Below the pieces are notes generated by a model that ran no database searches, was not told the DNA's origin, and saw only the letters and a program-made list of their open reading frames with translations. A DNA stretch of 64,000 nucleotides, from positions 1,189,501 to 1,253,500 of the forward strand of contig NZ_CP009283.1 in the NCBI RefSeq assembly GCF_000758625.1, written 5' to 3'. The translations under genes were made by a program, and so were the position numbers. The stretch is from Paenibacillus sp. FSL R7-0273 (GTDB lineage Bacteria > Bacillota > Bacilli > Paenibacillales > Paenibacillaceae). Shown here piece by piece: positions 8,642 through 17,081 of this stretch (within the stretch, counting starts at the first letter, position 1; each line of letters begins with the position of its first letter).

Positions 8642-8840
8642 GGTCGTTGCCTCCTTGGCAGTATCGGTTTGGTATTGCAGGCTTATTATCTCTGGAGGCT
8701 GGACCCAATATTCATGATCATTTATTATGCGGACAAACCGATGCAAATAGGTACAAGCCGGGCTGCAACTTCTCCGTAACAACACCGTCTATGTATAAAA
8801 GAGATTTCCAGATTAACCCATAAGGTGGAGGTGGGGCAAC

Positions 8841-9755
8841 ATGAAAGAGCAAGGAACCGCCGGACGTAACAGAACGGGCAGGCTGCTGGGCATCAAGCTG
8901 CCGCTGGTATTTTTACTGTTGTTTACGGCCTGTTTTCCCGGGATGGCATCAGCTGCTGCAGGCGCTGCGGCATCCTCGGACCTGATTGTCGTCAATAAAA
9001 AAACGAACACACTGGGCTTTTTTAGCGGCGGCAAGCTCGAAAAGGTATTTCCGGTCGCTACAGGCAAAACCAAGAATCTGACCCCGGAAGGAACTTTCCG
9101 GATGGTGCTCAAAGCCAAAAACAGGCCTTATTACAAAGAAAATATCCCCGGCGGCGATCCGTCCAATCCGCTCGGCGACCGCTGGCTGGGGCTCGAGGTG
9201 AACGGAACGTACGGAACGACCTATGCCATTCACGGCAATAACAATGAGTCCTCGATCGGCAAATATGTCAGCGCAGGCTGCATCCGTATGCACAATGACG
9301 ACATCCACTGGCTGTATCCGAAGGTGGCTAAGAATACTCCTGTAATCATTACAACCTCCAGCCTCGATCTGAAAAGCATTGCTGCCAAACACGGCTATTC
9401 CGCAGGACCGGCGATGCTGGCTGGCGCTTTTATCGTAGATGGAGAGACGGTTAAGGTTAAGGATTCTTTTGTGCTGGAGAACTCACGTGTGTATATTCCG
9501 CTGCGGGAGTCGGTAGTACTCCTTGGAGGGAGCCTGAAGCAGGAGCCGGCTACCGGATCGCTGATTATTACCCTAGGCAACTACACAGCAGTCCACAAAC
9601 CGCTAAGCGGGACAGCTAAGGTGAACGGCAGGGAGGTAAGCATCCTGGCTTCACAAAATATTAACGGCCGCCTGTATATTCCGCTCAGCAGCCTGACCCC
9701 GCTGTTTGGTTTAACCTTTACTTGGAACCCTAAGGATGGAACGGTGAAGCTGTAA
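8841..9755 (+). CDS. secreted L,D-transpeptidase (YkuD) with stalk domain
   Basis: A 304-residue protein with an N-terminal signal peptide ending near ASA. A YkuD catalytic domain covers about residues 46-165, with the HGN and SAGCIRM motifs (His131, Cys147, Arg149). A C-terminal copper-amine-oxidase N-like domain covers about 190-304. YkuD enzymes form 3-3 cross-links in peptidoglycan through the active-site Cys. The C-terminal domain is a common accessory in Paenibacillus and probably anchors or spaces the enzyme. The start follows GGTGGAGGTGGGG. The 3' end overlaps the convergent kinase-like gene by 26 bp. Confidence 0.93.
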   Translation: MKEQGTAGRNRTGRLLGIKLPLVFLLLFTACFPGMASAAAGAAASSDLIVVNKKTNTLGFFSGGKLEKVFPVATGKTKNLTPEGTFRMVLKAKNRPYYKENIPGGDPSNPLGDRWLGLEVNGTYGTTYAIHGNNNESSIGKYVSAGCIRMHNDDIHWLYPKVAKNTPVIITTSSLDLKSIAAKHGYSAGPAMLAGAFIVDGETVKVKDSFVLENSRVYIPLRESVVLLGGSLKQEPATGSLIITLGNYTAVHKPLSGTAKVNGREVSILASQNINGRLYIPLSSLTPLFGLTFTWNPKDGTVKL

Positions 9756-10755
9756 AAGAGCTTTGCTCAAGCGCCTGCCGGAGCAGCAAGCCGCTAGGCT
9801 GCAGGCGGTGTATGATCCCGTCCGTAACCGGCAGGCCGGCTTGCTCCAGCGCATACAGTATGGCTCCTGCTGCAGGGGGGAGCTGCGGTTGTACCACTGA
9901 ATATTGCTTGTTAGTGGCAATCTCCAGCTCCTCCTGCAGCCTGGCCTGGAAATAGCTGCTGCACGCTACACTTCCAATGAAAGCGACCGGTACATGGTCC
10001 TGCTTAAAGGCAGCGCCAAGCAGCTCAATGCCGGTCTTCATCTGACGGATAGCCCGGTCGCAGACCCGGATCGAGGCAGCGCTTCCGAGCGCTGCCTCTT
10101 CGGTGACTGCCGGCGCGAACCGGCCGAAGCACCGGTCGCGTGCTTTGCGGTCAGCGTCGAAGCCCCCGGAGGCTTGGCTGTATAGCTCGTCCAAAGATTG
10201 TACCTCCCAATGCGCCAGCATCCTGGCAACAAGCCGCTCATCGCTGGAACCGGTATGCCCGGCCAGTACCTCAAAAACCGCCTCATAGCCAAGCAGCCGG
10301 GCAGCACTGGCAGCATAATGATGGAAATCATAATTACGCAAATAGCGTCCCTCTTCATTAATGGCAATCAGAATGGAGCCGGTGCCTGCGATGGCGATAA
10401 TGCCCGGCCGGGCCAGATGGGCCCCGTAATGGGCAATAAGGGCATCATTCACATGCCATCTGGGACAGGCTAAGCCTGGAACCGCGGTAAGCGGAGTAAT
10501 CCACTCCAGATCCTCAGGTGAATCATAACCGGCAATACCGGCGGCGATTCCGGCAATCCGGTCTGCCTCAATTCCGCCGCTGCTCATTACGTCTCTGATT
10601 GCCGATTGTACATTCATCTGCACAGAGGACTCCCGGTAGATTGAAGCGCTTCCTTTTATAGCGTAGGCTAGTATATTTCCCTGAATATCTGCGGCGATGA
10701 CCCGGGTATGCGTTCCTCCGCCGTCTATTCCGATTACAACATCCTTCTGCTGCAC
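9730..10755 (-). CDS. BadF/BadG/BcrA-type ATPase, N-acetylglucosamine-kinase-like
   Basis: A protein of about 341 residues with the ASKHA fold. Phosphate-1 is VIGIDGGGTHTRV near the N terminus, the adenosine and second phosphate motif is IIAIAGTGSILIAI, and GSVACSSYFQARLQEE is near the C terminus. Eukaryotic-type GlcNAc kinases belong here, so a role in recycling cell-wall amino sugar is plausible next to an L,D-transpeptidase, but the substrate is inferred. The first ATG (10764) abuts GAGAGG. The GTG at 10755, nine bases further on, has proper spacing and is preferred. The gene overlaps the convergent transpeptidase gene by 26 bp. Confidence 0.8.
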   Translation of the reverse strand: MQQKDVVIGIDGGGTHTRVIAADIQGNILAYAIKGSASIYRESSVQMNVQSAIRDVMSSGGIEADRIAGIAAGIAGYDSPEDLEWITPLTAVPGLACPRWHVNDALIAHYGAHLARPGIIAIAGTGSILIAINEEGRYLRNYDFHHYAASAARLLGYEAVFEVLAGHTGSSDERLVARMLAHWEVQSLDELYSQASGGFDADRKARDRCFGRFAPAVTEEAALGSAASIRVCDRAIRQMKTGIELLGAAFKQDHVPVAFIGSVACSSYFQARLQEELEIATNKQYSVVQPQLPPAAGAILYALEQAGLPVTDGIIHRLQPSGLLLRQALEQSSFTASPFHP

Positions 10756-10885
10756 AGCGGACATCCTCTCATCTTTTTCATCAGCATACTATATTTGGCA
10801 GGAAAATAAATGTGCCGGGGTATGCAAATAATGTGCGTATCTGCCCTTGTGATGCGTCAGGTGGAGAAGCACCCGGTAGAAATGG

Positions 10886-10891
10886 TATAAT
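10886..10891 (+). promoter_or_regulatory. extended -10 promoter element of the TPR-SUKH gene
   Basis: TGGTATAAT gives an extended -10 sequence (TGn before TATAAT) 42 bp before the start codon. No good -35 hexamer is seen, as is common for extended -10 promoters. Confidence 0.55.
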
Positions 10892-10933
10892 TTTCACCAG
10901 TATGAGCGTTATGAAACTGGGAGGCCTGAAACG

Positions 10934-11863
10934 ATGAGCGAGCAGCTTGTGGAACAGTTGGAATTATGGCATGAAGAAGACGAGTTTGAGGAAATTGTGG
11001 ATGCAGTGATGGAAATCCCCGGGGAGGACCGGGATTATGTGCTGGTCAGCCATTTAGGCAGAGCGCTGCTTAACCTTGAGCGTTACGAAGATGCGCTGGA
11101 GCAGCTTATGTCTGTTGAGGAGGAAGGCGAGGATGATCCGCTCTGGCATTACCGTGTCGGGTTTTCCTACTACTATCTGAAGCAGTATGACAAAGCTGTC
11201 AGCGCATTTGAAACCGCTGACGAGCTGGAGCCTGAAGACGAGGATACACTCGAGTTTCTGGCGCTGAGCCGGCGCAAAGCAGCCAAAAAAGCAGCCAGAG
11301 CTGCAGCAGCAGAAGCCTCCTCCAAAAAGACGTCCGGATTGCGGCCTCTGCCGAAGTTCGATGGTGCTAATTTTTGGGCAGACGGCGCAGAGGGGCAGGA
11401 GAACTATGTGTCTGAGCCGCTCACGGACGAACTGATTGAATCCGTGCAGGAGCAACTGGTGTTCAAGCTGCCGGACTTCTACATTGCCGTGATGAAGCAG
11501 CAGAACGGCGGCGTTCCCCGCAACACGAAATACCCGCTGGGGAACCAGGCTGCCGAAGCCGGCAAGGATCACATTGTCATCTCCGGAATCCGCGGCATCG
11601 GCCGGGATAAGAAATACTCACTCTGCGGGGAGCAGGGAAGCTTGGCAGTCATAGACGAATGGAATTATCCTGAGTTTGGCGTGGTCATCTGCGATGCGCC
11701 ATCGGCCGATCAAGGAGTTGTAATGCTCGACTACAGGCCTGCCGGCAATGACGGGGAGCCGGAAGTAGTCTATGTCGATCTGGCGAATAACCATAAGGTT
11801 ACATATTTGGCCAAGAATGTGGAGAGCTTTATCCGCGGCCTGGTGAGTGCAGAGCTTGCTTAG
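10934..11863 (+). CDS. TPR protein with C-terminal SMI1/KNR4 (SUKH) domain
   Basis: A 309-residue, probably cytoplasmic protein. Residues of about 1-110 contain two or three TPR-like helical hairpins (YRVGFSYYYLKQYDKAVSAF). An Ala/Lys-rich linker (KKAARAAAAEASSKK) leads to a SUKH domain from about 155 (LTDELIESVQEQLVFKLPDF and the KQQNGG motif). SUKH proteins are often immunity proteins of polymorphic toxins, but many stand-alone members have other roles, and no toxin gene is seen here. The start has GGGAGG with good spacing. It appears monocistronic and ends in a bidirectional terminator. Confidence 0.85.
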   Translation: MSEQLVEQLELWHEEDEFEEIVDAVMEIPGEDRDYVLVSHLGRALLNLERYEDALEQLMSVEEEGEDDPLWHYRVGFSYYYLKQYDKAVSAFETADELEPEDEDTLEFLALSRRKAAKKAARAAAAEASSKKTSGLRPLPKFDGANFWADGAEGQENYVSEPLTDELIESVQEQLVFKLPDFYIAVMKQQNGGVPRNTKYPLGNQAAEAGKDHIVISGIRGIGRDKKYSLCGEQGSLAVIDEWNYPEFGVVICDAPSADQGVVMLDYRPAGNDGEPEVVYVDLANNHKVTYLAKNVESFIRGLVSAELA

Positions 11864-11914
11864 TTTGTAAAAGTAAGAGCGGCATAAGCTAATGTGCTGC
11901 CGAAGCTGATATTT

Positions 11915-11959
11915 AAAAAAGACGGTTCCCGGGAAGATTGCGGGGAGCCGTCTTTTTTT
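11915..11959. terminator. bidirectional terminator between convergent genes
   Basis: AAAAAAGACGGTTCCC pairs with GGGGAGCCGTCTTTTTTT. It has T tracts on both strands and serves the TPR-SUKH gene and the VOC gene. Confidence 0.88.
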
Positions 11960-11963
11960 ACTG

Positions 11964-12428
11964 TTACTGTGTGCTGGCTGTTATTTTATCTAAAAACAGA
12001 TCTGCATCGCTATTGAATTTCCAGTTCACCCCGAATTTATCAACCAGCATCCCGAAGCAAGAAGACCAGGGAGTGTCAGATAACGGCATGATGACCGTTC
12101 CGCCCTGAGATAAACCGTTGAAGTATTCCCCCAGTTTTTGCTTATCATCAATGACCAGGCTAATCAGTATATTATTTCCTGTCATAAGCTCACCTGTCAC
12201 AGCCTTCATGGAAGGCAGAACGTCCGACAACATAATTTTCCCGCCAGTGAATGTTATCGAAGATTCCATGATCATATTCAGCTCGTTTTCCGGCATCGGG
12301 TAGCTTGGATTCTGGGGGATATCCCCATACTTCGCTTTCTTTACTTCGATTGCGTGTAGAGCCTTTGAATAAAAATCAATCACTTGTTCTGCAATTCCGT
12401 TAAAGTTCAGATACGCAATAGCTGCCAT
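11964..12428 (-). CDS. VOC-superfamily protein, PhnB-like
   Basis: A 154-residue protein of the glyoxalase/bleomycin-resistance (VOC) superfamily, close to the PhnB group (AYLNFNGIAEQVIDFYSKAL, SSITFTGGKIMLSD, DTPWSSCFGMLVDKFGVNW). Many members bind small ligands or act as dioxygenases or isomerases; the substrate cannot be read from the sequence. The start is preceded by GGAGG at 8-nt spacing. It is divergent from a WYL regulator, with an inverted repeat in the 97-bp gap, so that regulator probably controls it. Confidence 0.85.
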   Translation of the reverse strand: MAAIAYLNFNGIAEQVIDFYSKALHAIEVKKAKYGDIPQNPSYPMPENELNMIMESSITFTGGKIMLSDVLPSMKAVTGELMTGNNILISLVIDDKQKLGEYFNGLSQGGTVIMPLSDTPWSSCFGMLVDKFGVNWKFNSDADLFLDKITASTQ

Positions 12429-12474
12429 ATATACTGCCTCCTTCTTGTTATAAAGGAAGTATAATGGATGATAG

Positions 12475-12492
12475 GTGACACCTTATTGTCAC
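12475..12492. promoter_or_regulatory. candidate operator between the VOC gene and the WYL regulator
   Basis: GTGACA-CCTTAT-TGTCAC is a perfect 6-bp inverted repeat with a 6-bp spacer in the short divergent gap. Its position suits a site for the adjacent WYL regulator. Binding is inferred. Confidence 0.55.
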
Positions 12493-12525
12493 TGTTTTTT
12501 TGAAGTGTAGAAAAGAGGTGAGCCG

Positions 12526-13437
12526 ATGGAAAAGGTTGAGAGACTAATTTCTATTATTATGATTTTGCTGAGGAAAGAGGTTGTTTCCAGCACAGAATTC
12601 GCGCAGTTATTTAATGTTTCCAAAAGGACGATTCTTCGCGATATGGAAGCCTTGAGCTTAGCTAATATTCCGGTTTATTCAGTCAATGGAGTCAACGGGG
12701 GCTACGGTATTCTGAATGAATACAAGATGGATAAACGGCTTTTAACCAGCGCTGACTTAGAGAACATCTTGACTGCGCTGAGTGGCCTTGAGCAAATTTT
12801 AATCAGCGGGGAAGTTGAGAGAACAATTAAAAAAATAGAAGCCATGGTAGGTCCGCTGGCCCCGAAAAGCGCCATCCGGCTTTCTTTTTATAACTGGGAG
12901 GGCCGCTCTGAGCTCAGTCAAACCCTGGCGGTATTTCAAGCAGCAATACTGAAGAGGAGACTTGTTTCTTTTGACTATACAGATAAAAACGGCATTGTGA
13001 CGAAAAGGACTGCTGAGCCCTATCAGCTTCACTTTAGCGAATCCAGCTGGTACCTCAAAGCCTTCTGCTTGCAGCGAATGGGATACAGGACATTCAAAAT
13101 ATCCCGCATCAATGATCCTTGCATGCATGAGCAATCGTTTAGCGTCAGAGAGGATTCCGTGGAACAAGCACAGGCCACGGGCTATCAACCGGAACTGGTC
13201 ACAGTTAAAGCGTTGATTTCGCCGGGCATAAAGGATCAGTTTATTGAAAGGTATGGACATAAGAGTATAGAGTACTGCGGTCCTGAACGGTTCATGGCAA
13301 CATTCCTTGTTCCTGATAATAGTTTCGGGTTTGATTTTTTGGCTGGATTCGGAACAAGGCTGCAGATTGTTGAGCCTAAATCATATGTCGATGCCTTCCG
13401 GAATTATATACTTGAGATCGCTGAGAAATACAGATAA
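12526..13437 (+). CDS. HTH-WYL (YafY-type) transcriptional regulator
   Basis: A 303-residue protein. The N-terminal winged helix (about 1-60) has VVSSTEFAQLFNVSKRTILR. A WYL domain at about 130-215 has the sequence VSFDYTDKNGIVTKRTAEPY and the SSWYLKAFC version of the WYL motif. A WCX-type C-terminal region follows. Such proteins bind a ligand or nucleic acid through the WYL domain and regulate adjacent genes. The start has AAAGAGGTG with good spacing. It is divergent from the PhnB-like gene. Confidence 0.88.
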   Translation: MEKVERLISIIMILLRKEVVSSTEFAQLFNVSKRTILRDMEALSLANIPVYSVNGVNGGYGILNEYKMDKRLLTSADLENILTALSGLEQILISGEVERTIKKIEAMVGPLAPKSAIRLSFYNWEGRSELSQTLAVFQAAILKRRLVSFDYTDKNGIVTKRTAEPYQLHFSESSWYLKAFCLQRMGYRTFKISRINDPCMHEQSFSVREDSVEQAQATGYQPELVTVKALISPGIKDQFIERYGHKSIEYCGPERFMATFLVPDNSFGFDFLAGFGTRLQIVEPKSYVDAFRNYILEIAEKYR

Positions 13438-13879
13438 TTCCTGCGCTCTGCCGGGCAAAAACAATTAAAACCGTTCTTACCCTTATCATCGCCGTCCAGA
13501 TTGTTTATATTATAAGTATTACTGATTTCGGACAATACGGAGGACACCGGCTGATGAATAACTAACACGTTTCCTATACAATGACCTATTTACTTGTGAT
13601 GTGCATAAGCACATGCCACGGGACACCTGTTTAGGGTGTACGGTCAGGGATACGTGTGTCTGCCGGGACTCATGCGATATGGAAATTGGGCTGGCAAAAG
13701 ATTAATACTGCGCTTGGAGCTGCTTTCAGGTGTACAGTTATTCTGCCGCTTATTTCCTGTACGCTGCTCCCTTCATACGTTTCCTGTACCGCAGCCTGCT
13801 GGCTGCGGTTTTTTGCTGCTGTTTCTGTTACGGATGCGGCAGTCAGCCTTGGAGCTAATACGGAAGCGGAGGAATGTAT
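13438..13879 (+). promoter_or_regulatory. leader region of the ABC-F gene, candidate attenuator
   Basis: This 442-bp spacer has no supported full-length gene. It contains a ribosome binding site GGAGG (13539-13543) followed at 10 nt by ATG AAT AAC TAA (13554-13565), a possible three-codon leader peptide. Next come a perfect hairpin ATGTGC-ATAA-GCACAT (13599-13614), two CTGTAC-type segments that could pair in alternative ways, and then an intrinsic terminator at 13789-13814. Several antibiotic-induced ABC-F genes are controlled by ribosome-mediated attenuation with this general layout. Function here is inferred. Confidence 0.55.
13789..13814 (+). terminator. intrinsic terminator inside the ABC-F leader
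   Basis: CCGCAGCC-TGCT-GGCTGCGG is a perfect 8-bp stem followed by TTTTTT. It lies 66 bp before the ABC-F start codon and downstream of no complete gene, which fits a transcription attenuator. Confidence 0.8.
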
Positions 13880-15724
13880 ATGACTACAATGACTATATTG
13901 AAAGCGAAGAATTTAAAAAAAGAATGGGACGGCATCCCCTTATTCGAAGGGGTATCCTTTGATATCGCGGAAGGTGAGCGTGTCCTGCTGTTCGGCCGGA
14001 ACGGCATCGGCAAAACAACCCTGCTGCAGGGCCTGCTGGGCAGGCTTGCCTTTGAGGAAGGCACCGTCTATTGCGGCCTGGAGCGGGAGGAATGGGGCGT
14101 ACTGGATCAGCAGCTGGAGACGGCTTCCGGCGTCAGCGTCCTTGAATTTGTGTTGTCAGCGTCAGAGCAGCTGGCCGCTCTTAAGCAACGGATGGAGCAG
14201 CTTGCCCGCAGGCTGGAAGAGACAGGCGGCACGGATGAGGCGGCAGTGGCAGAGTACGGAGAAGCCAGTGACAGCTATATGCAGCTGGACGGATATGGCT
14301 GGGAAGCTAAGGCGGAGAAATGTCTCCGGCAGCTGAAGCTGGACCCGTCCTTGTGGAATCATTCTTACCGGCGACTTAGCGGAGGCCAGAAGACGCGCGT
14401 ACAGCTGGCTGCGCTGCTCGCCAGGCAGCCGAAGCTGCTGGTGCTGGATGAGCCGACCAATCATCTCGACGAGGAGACGATGGCATGGCTGGAGGAGTGG
14501 GTGCGGACCTATCCCGGTACGGTGCTGTATGTGTCGCATGACCGCACGTTTATCGACCGGACGGCGACGAGTGTTCTGGAGCTGAGCCCGGCAGGCTGCC
14601 GCCGCTATCCCGGCGCTTACACACAGTACAGGGAGCAGAAGGAGCTGGAGCTTAAGACGCTGGAGAGCCAGCACAAAAAGCAGGAGCTGGAAAAGGAAAA
14701 GCTGCTGGAAAGCATCCGCCGCTACGCCCTCTGGTTCCAGCAGGCGCACACTGCTGCCGGGCAGAATGATTTTCTGCGGTCCAAGTCGAAGAAGAACGTC
14801 TCACGCCTGCACGCCAAGGAAGCCAGCCTGGAGCGGCTGGAGAAAAACCGTATAGAGCTGCCGAAGGCGGCACCCCAGCTGAGCATGAAGCTGGAAGGTG
14901 AGGATTTTCAGGGAGATGCGCTGCTGGCAACGGAGGACATTAGCCTGGGCTACCCGGGCGGGCCGCAGCTGCTGGAGCATTTCTCGCTTACTTTACGCCG
15001 GGGGGACCGGCTGTCCGTGCTCGGTCCGAACGGCGCCGGCAAATCCACGCTGCTGAAGCTGATTACAGGTGCTGTCAAGCCCGCCAGCGGCAGACTGCGG
15101 CTGCATCCCCGCACGAAAATTGCCTATTTCGCCCAGGAGCTGGAGCATCTGAATCCGGAGCTGACTATACTGGACAGCCTGCTGGAGCTGCCGGGCATGA
15201 CGCAGACGGAGGCGCGGACCATTCTCGGCTGCTTCCTGTTCCCGCGGGAGGATGTGTTTAAACGCATCGGCGACCTCAGCCTCGGCGAGAAATGCCGGGT
15301 GGCTTTTCTCCGGCTGTATTTCGGTAAGGCTAATCTGCTGGTGCTCGACGAACCGACCAACTATCTGGATATCGACACCCGGGAGCGGGTGGAAGAAGCG
15401 CTTGCCGCCTATCCCGGCGGTCTGGTGATCGTCTCGCATGACCGTTATCTCCATACCAGAGTCGCCAACCGCCTGCTGCTGCTGGGCCGGGGGCAGAGCC
15501 CGCAGTTCTTTTCCGGGACGTTTGAGGAATATTATGCTAAGGAGCGCAGCCGGGTGCTGACTCCGGAGGAGCAGGCCCGAGAGGGTGAGCTGCAGCTGCT
15601 GCAGCTGCGGATGGCCGGACTGATGTGCAGGGAAGCTGCAGGAACAGAGACGGAGAACCGGGAGCTGCTGCAGGAAATTATGGCGGTCCGGCAGGCCATT
15701 AGCACAAAGTTAAAGGAAATCTGA
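13880..15724 (+). CDS. ABC-F family ATPase, possible ribosome-protection or antibiotic-resistance type
   Basis: A 614-residue protein with two ABC domains and no membrane segment. The first has Walker A GRNGIGKTT (39-47), signature LSGGQ and Walker B LLVLDEPTNHLD. The second has GPNGAGKST, LSLGE and LLVLDEPTNYLD. A charged linker of about 80 residues between them (KTLESQHKKQELEKEKLLES) matches the P-site tRNA interaction motif region of ABC-F proteins. ABC-F proteins act on the ribosome, either in general translation or in drug resistance. The attenuator-like leader favours an inducible resistance role, but this is inferred. The start at 13880 has GGAGG with 7-nt spacing; the ATG at 13874 overlaps the binding site. 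Confidence 0.9.
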   Translation: MTTMTILKAKNLKKEWDGIPLFEGVSFDIAEGERVLLFGRNGIGKTTLLQGLLGRLAFEEGTVYCGLEREEWGVLDQQLETASGVSVLEFVLSASEQLAALKQRMEQLARRLEETGGTDEAAVAEYGEASDSYMQLDGYGWEAKAEKCLRQLKLDPSLWNHSYRRLSGGQKTRVQLAALLARQPKLLVLDEPTNHLDEETMAWLEEWVRTYPGTVLYVSHDRTFIDRTATSVLELSPAGCRRYPGAYTQYREQKELELKTLESQHKKQELEKEKLLESIRRYALWFQQAHTAAGQNDFLRSKSKKNVSRLHAKEASLERLEKNRIELPKAAPQLSMKLEGEDFQGDALLATEDISLGYPGGPQLLEHFSLTLRRGDRLSVLGPNGAGKSTLLKLITGAVKPASGRLRLHPRTKIAYFAQELEHLNPELTILDSLLELPGMTQTEARTILGCFLFPREDVFKRIGDLSLGEKCRVAFLRLYFGKANLLVLDEPTNYLDIDTRERVEEALAAYPGGLVIVSHDRYLHTRVANRLLLLGRGQSPQFFSGTFEEYYAKERSRVLTPEEQAREGELQLLQLRMAGLMCREAAGTETENRELLQEIMAVRQAISTKLKEI

Positions 15725-15752
15725 CATCGGCAGAGAAGTAAATATAAGGTAA

Positions 15753-15959
15753 ATGTATGGAATGATTGGGGGGAAGCACTCTCAAGCAGTGCTGGATTTG
15801 AAGCAGGCGGAGAGCATTAAGCTGAAGGGCTATGTGGAGGAGCAGGATAAAATTCCGGATAAAGGCGAAACGGTCAGCACCATTAAGTATCCGGGCTTAA
15901 GGTGCAGAAGCTGTAAGGGCAGCGGATTAATATCAGACAGCAGGAGGAGCGATGAATAA
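15753..15959 (+). CDS. small hypothetical protein
   Basis: A 68-codon frame, not recognised. The middle (VLDLKQAESIKLKGYVEEQD) is helical and charged, and CRSCKGSG lies near the end. The ribosome binding site is weak (AAGG close to the ATG). Its last codons overlap the start of the next gene by 8 bp, so translational coupling is possible. It could also be a chance frame. Confidence 0.35.
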   Translation: MYGMIGGKHSQAVLDLKQAESIKLKGYVEEQDKIPDKGETVSTIKYPGLRCRSCKGSGLISDSRRSDE

Positions 15960-16428
15960 AATACGGCGTACAGCAGCAGTTATCGCAGTTCTGGGGATTG
16001 TGGCACTGGCCTATATGTGGCTGCGTCCGCAGCCTTTTGATCAGGAATACAGCAGTGTGATTTATACGAATGAAGCTGGTCAGGCGGGAAGTACAGTCCT
16101 CGTGCTGGCAGGAGAAAAATTCAGGGGATTACCGGGCAAAAGCAGATTTAACGGCAGCCTGGTTGCGGACGGTGATCTGCGTTATGAGCTTAAGCTTAAG
16201 GAGAGCGGCAGCTACTATCTTGGCGTTATATCAGAGGCAACAGGGAATGGCAGCACGCAGACTGCAGGAATGGTAACCGCGTCACTTGCACTGGATAAGA
16301 TTTGGGTCGTGCTGACCGAAGTCAACGAGCGGTATGGCCTTAAGGGTCAGGACGGCTACATTGCCGGTCCGGCGCACACGCTGGAAGAGGCGAAACAGGT
16401 GGCACGGGATATCATCGGTCCGGAGTAA
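15952..16428 (+). CDS. membrane-anchored hypothetical protein
   Basis: A 158-residue protein with one N-terminal membrane segment (TAAVIAVLGIVALAYMWL) and an extracytoplasmic domain of about 130 residues rich in short beta-type motifs. I do not recognise the family. The start has AGGAGGAGCG just upstream, a strong site. It sits between the ABC-F gene and an RDD membrane protein on the same strand and may be co-transcribed with the latter. Confidence 0.75.
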   Translation: MNKIRRTAAVIAVLGIVALAYMWLRPQPFDQEYSSVIYTNEAGQAGSTVLVLAGEKFRGLPGKSRFNGSLVADGDLRYELKLKESGSYYLGVISEATGNGSTQTAGMVTASLALDKIWVVLTEVNERYGLKGQDGYIAGPAHTLEEAKQVARDIIGPE

Positions 16429-16487
16429 CGGAACAGCGTGTCTGGCAATAGCCTATAGTAAGACATCACACAGCAAGGGGGACTTTC

Positions 16488-17081
16488 ATGGAGCACAGTA
16501 TAACGGAACGTTTGGCGGAGAGCGACTATGTAGGCTTTTGGAAAAGAGTACTGATCAGCATTCTGGATTTTCTGATTCTGGCGCTTCCTATCTATTTCAT
16601 CAACGGCTTGGCGGTTTCAGCGGCTGTTCAATACCAGTCTGGGATTCCGCTGTGGATAGAGTGGCTCCTAATTTCGCTGTTTCATATTGTGCTGGTTGCC
16701 AAATACGGCGGAACGCCGGGTAGGCTGATCATGCGGACGCGGGTTGTGAATGAGCAGGGAGGACGCCCGAGCTTGAAACAGGCCGTGATCCGTTACAGCT
16801 TTCTGCTGGTCAACACACTGCTGGCCGTCATTGTTACTGCAGGGGATGGTACCCTTTCCAAGCTGCCTGAAGCCTATGCCAATTGGGCCCCGCTGGCCAG
16901 CGACCTGACAGGATTCCTGGCGCTGATCATCATCATAGACTGCCTGTTTATTGTATTCAGCATGCGCAACCGGGCGCTCCATGATATGATGGCCGGAACC
17001 TACGTGGTGAATCAGAGTGCGCTGCTGGATGAGGGGTACGGGACGGGAAAAGAGGCTCCGGCGGCCAAATGGGGCGAATGA
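16488..17081 (+). CDS. RDD family membrane protein
   Basis: A 197-residue protein with the RDD layout. FWKRVLISILDFLILALPIY is the first membrane segment with an Arg and Asp pair, a second segment follows, then KYGGTPGRLIMRTRVV, and a last segment ends in MRNRALHDMMAGTYVV. RDD proteins are small integral membrane proteins, some linked to ion transport. The start follows AAGGGGG. The last seven codons (AAKWGE and the stop) lie inside the first unit of repeat array 3, so the repeat appears to have supplied the present C terminus. Confidence 0.88.
   Translation: MEHSITERLAESDYVGFWKRVLISILDFLILALPIYFINGLAVSAAVQYQSGIPLWIEWLLISLFHIVLVAKYGGTPGRLIMRTRVVNEQGGRPSLKQAVIRYSFLLVNTLLAVIVTAGDGTLSKLPEAYANWAPLASDLTGFLALIIIIDCLFIVFSMRNRALHDMMAGTYVVNQSALLDEGYGTGKEAPAAKWGE

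Noticed and set aside
13636..13962. 108-residue frame across the ABC-F leader
   Set aside because: It spans the terminator hairpin and enters the ABC-F gene in another frame. It has no binding site.
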